Below, piece after piece: positions 63,769 through 64,000 of a stretch of DNA of 64,000 nt; positions within the stretch are counted from its first letter, which is position 1; each line of letters starts with the position of its first letter. A program made the position numbers and the translations under genes. The notes beneath the pieces are model-generated. The model had not been told where the DNA came from and made no database searches. It was given only the letters and a program-made list of their open reading frames with translations. Origin of the DNA: CAIXSC01 sp046349855 (lineage in GTDB: Bacteria > Planctomycetota > Planctomycetia > Pirellulales > Pirellulaceae); assembly GCA_046349855.1 (NCBI GenBank), contig JAXMBM010000038.1, forward strand, positions 1 through 64,000, written 5' to 3'.

Positions 63769-64000
63769 TCAAACGCGGAGTTCGGCGGCGGGAGTCGTTC
63801 CCTGGCCGTACCGCTGTCTGAGGGGAGCCACCACTTCTGCCAGGAATTCGTCGACCTGCTCGGGAGCCCGGCCGACGAACTGCGCTGGCGACAGGGCGGA
63901 CGACAGGTCGACGGCTGCGAAGGCTGGATCCGCGGCCAGTCGGGTGAGCAGATCGTTCGAACGCCCCTCCTGCTTCACCTGTTGCGCGGCAGCCTGGCTG
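63769..64000 (-). CDS. purB: Adenylosuccinate lyase, C-terminal end (5' part beyond the window)
   Basis: The C-terminal 77 residues of a minus-strand gene that continues beyond the right edge: QAAAQQVKQEGRSNDLLTRL, then FAAVDLSSALSPAQFVGRAPEQVDEFL and the end VVAPLRQRYGQ. The segment SPAQFVGRAPEQVDEF and the NDLLxRL motif match adenylosuccinate lyase C-termini. The enzyme acts in purine synthesis. The length here is too short to be certain. Confidence 0.75.
   Translation of the reverse strand, partial: SQAAAQQVKQEGRSNDLLTRLAADPAFAAVDLSSALSPAQFVGRAPEQVDEFLAEVVAPLRQRYGQGTTPAAELRV

Noticed and set aside
1..64000. tRNA or other structured RNA genes
   Set aside because: I saw no cloverleaf-like T-loop with matching stems while reading; a covariance search was not possible.

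Overview
The window looks like chromosomal DNA of a high-GC planctomycete (Pirellulales-like). Supporting signs are a DUF1559 prepilin-type protein paired with a small lipoprotein, several FHA/vWA/zinc-ribbon membrane proteins, a Tat-exported Gfo/Idh/MocA oxidoreductase, a secreted EF-hand protein, a 60-residue secreted peptide, and an rpmJ-rpsM-rpsK-rpoA-rplQ cluster with an enlarged L17. All assignments come from reading the sequence; no searches were run.

1-30.6 kb: a long block, almost all on the minus strand, that reads as one signalling machine. In transcription order (right to left) it has a membrane GTPase with a zinc ribbon, a Ser/Thr-kinase-like protein, three tandem copies of a large membrane protein that resembles the N/M domains of GTPase-associated protein 1 (GAP1), a hairpin-rich repeat element, a coiled-coil exported protein, two vWA proteins, a PP2C phosphatase, a third vWA protein with a membrane anchor, and a zinc-ribbon/TM/YfaP-like protein running off the left edge. 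A second GTPase paralogue and a secreted two-repeat/TPR-like protein flank the block. Kinase, phosphatase, GTPase, vWA and GAP1-like parts resemble the NTP-dependent conflict systems described for multicellular bacteria. The composition here (three GAP1-like copies, degenerate MIDAS motifs, an Arg in place of the kinase VAIK lysine) is unusual. Two of the three GAP1-like copies and the kinase carry frameshifts, so the locus is either decaying or has local consensus errors.

30.8-36.4 kb: a lipoprotein/DUF1559 pair, a multi-TM FHA protein, and a tandem pair of membrane-anchored ThuA/GATase-like proteins. 36.7-40.8 kb: a TetR-FtsX-ABC-HlyD export operon with overlapping genes and a clear operator over its promoter. 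41.0-43.4 kb: an SGNH-hydrolase/amidohydrolase fusion. 43.5-48.8 kb: the glycine cleavage operon gcvT-gcvH-gcvPA-gcvPB ending in a lipoate ligase-like gene. 48.9-51.6 kb: an FHA protein, an ECF sigma/anti-sigma pair and a small charged protein with a terminator. 51.7-54.7 kb: the ribosomal protein/RNA polymerase alpha cluster with its promoter. Immediately after the rplQ stop codon lies a 222-bp copy of the element that forms the 9.15-10.2 kb array; both copies are bounded by similar inverted repeats.

55-64 kb: ordinary chromosomal genes. They comprise a small metallopeptidase, a secreted peptide, a Tat oxidoreductase, a zinc-ribbon protein, a large alpha/beta hydrolase, an EF-hand protein, an FlgM-like protein, a Fur-family regulator, and the 3' end of purB at the right edge.
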